From assembly GCA_003963315.1 (NCBI GenBank), contig RXJP01000056.1:1-58564 (forward strand): a DNA stretch of 58,564 bases, written 5' to 3'. A program made the translations under genes and the position numbers. Below the pieces are notes generated by a model that did not search any database, was not told where the DNA came from, and saw only the letters and a program-made list of their open reading frames with translations. Source of the stretch: Rhodocyclaceae bacterium (lineage in GTDB: Bacteria > Pseudomonadota > Gammaproteobacteria > Burkholderiales > Rhodocyclaceae). Below are positions 58,546 through 58,564 of this stretch, one piece after another; within the stretch, counting starts at the first letter, position 1; each line of letters starts with the position of its first letter.

Positions 58546-58564
58546 ATGGTTACAGCCACCAATG
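58546..58564 (+). CDS. Start of a rightward gene (partial, 6 codons)
   Basis: ATG at 58546 has GGAG seven bases upstream and opens MVTATN before the window ends. The candidate sigma-54 promoter upstream suggests a nitrogen-fixation gene. The product cannot be named from six codons. Confidence 0.55.

Overview
The window looks like chromosome of a free-living, nitrogen-fixing betaproteobacterium, probably Rhodocyclales or a close relative. This rests on high G+C with strong third-position bias (which produces long antisense shadow frames), a poly-beta-hydroxybutyrate locus (phaC-phaB-phaB-phaR), divergent ppk/ppx, an Mla-type lipid transport operon, and a NifA/sigma-54 controlled nif region. 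The taxon is an inference from gene content; no rRNA is present.

Layout. 0-5 kb: the end of an outer-membrane efflux protein, two MFS transporters, a tiny lysine-rich protein and a diguanylate cyclase. 5.3-10.5 kb: a minus-strand MacAB-like export operon (ydcH-like, adaptor, ATPase, VOC protein, two permeases). 10.6-14.8 kb: PHB synthesis. 14.8-25.4 kb: rimO, an FAD-linked 2-hydroxyacid dehydrogenase, tRNA-Ala(GGC), purL, a GSU2403-type nucleotidyltransferase-fold gene behind two palindromes, and relA. 25.5-27.3 kb: a lower-G+C islet with an abortive-infection (HEPN) gene and a small unknown gene. 27.3-31 kb: ppk and ppx. 31-35.3 kb: the mla operon, interrupted by a DUF559 (Vsr-like) nuclease reading frame bracketed by two 125-bp repeat blocks. 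35.3-44.9 kb: CapA, MBL hydrolase, a CbiM-like permease and two large GGDEF/EAL proteins. 45-58.6 kb: nifS, nifU, nif-iscA, two unknown genes, ferredoxin, two nifX-associated genes, rseC, nifX, nifN, then a foreign-looking transglutaminase/TPR gene and a small membrane gene, nifE and two unknown nif-linked genes, with the start of a divergent gene at the right edge.

The nif genes form a FeMo-cofactor and Fe-S assembly set: NifU/NifS/IscA make clusters, NifE/NifN/NifX build and carry the cofactor precursor, and the ferredoxin and RseC-like protein point to electron supply. Three -24/-12 promoters on the minus strand and two TGT-N10-ACA NifA sites are visible.

The most unusual structure is a family of palindromic GC-rich repeats (core CCCCCCTGACAAGGGGGG with an asymmetric GGGGTTA tail). 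It occurs as inverted pairs at many gene junctions, as compact forms including one read in frame inside purL, and as two long blocks around the DUF559 frame. The 62-nt spacers of those two blocks are inverted copies of each other (58/62 identical), and the upstream one carries the ribosome binding site and start codon of the nuclease frame. This resembles a mobile repeat system with a resident nuclease and possibly an invertible start. The structure is read directly from the sequence; the function is inference.
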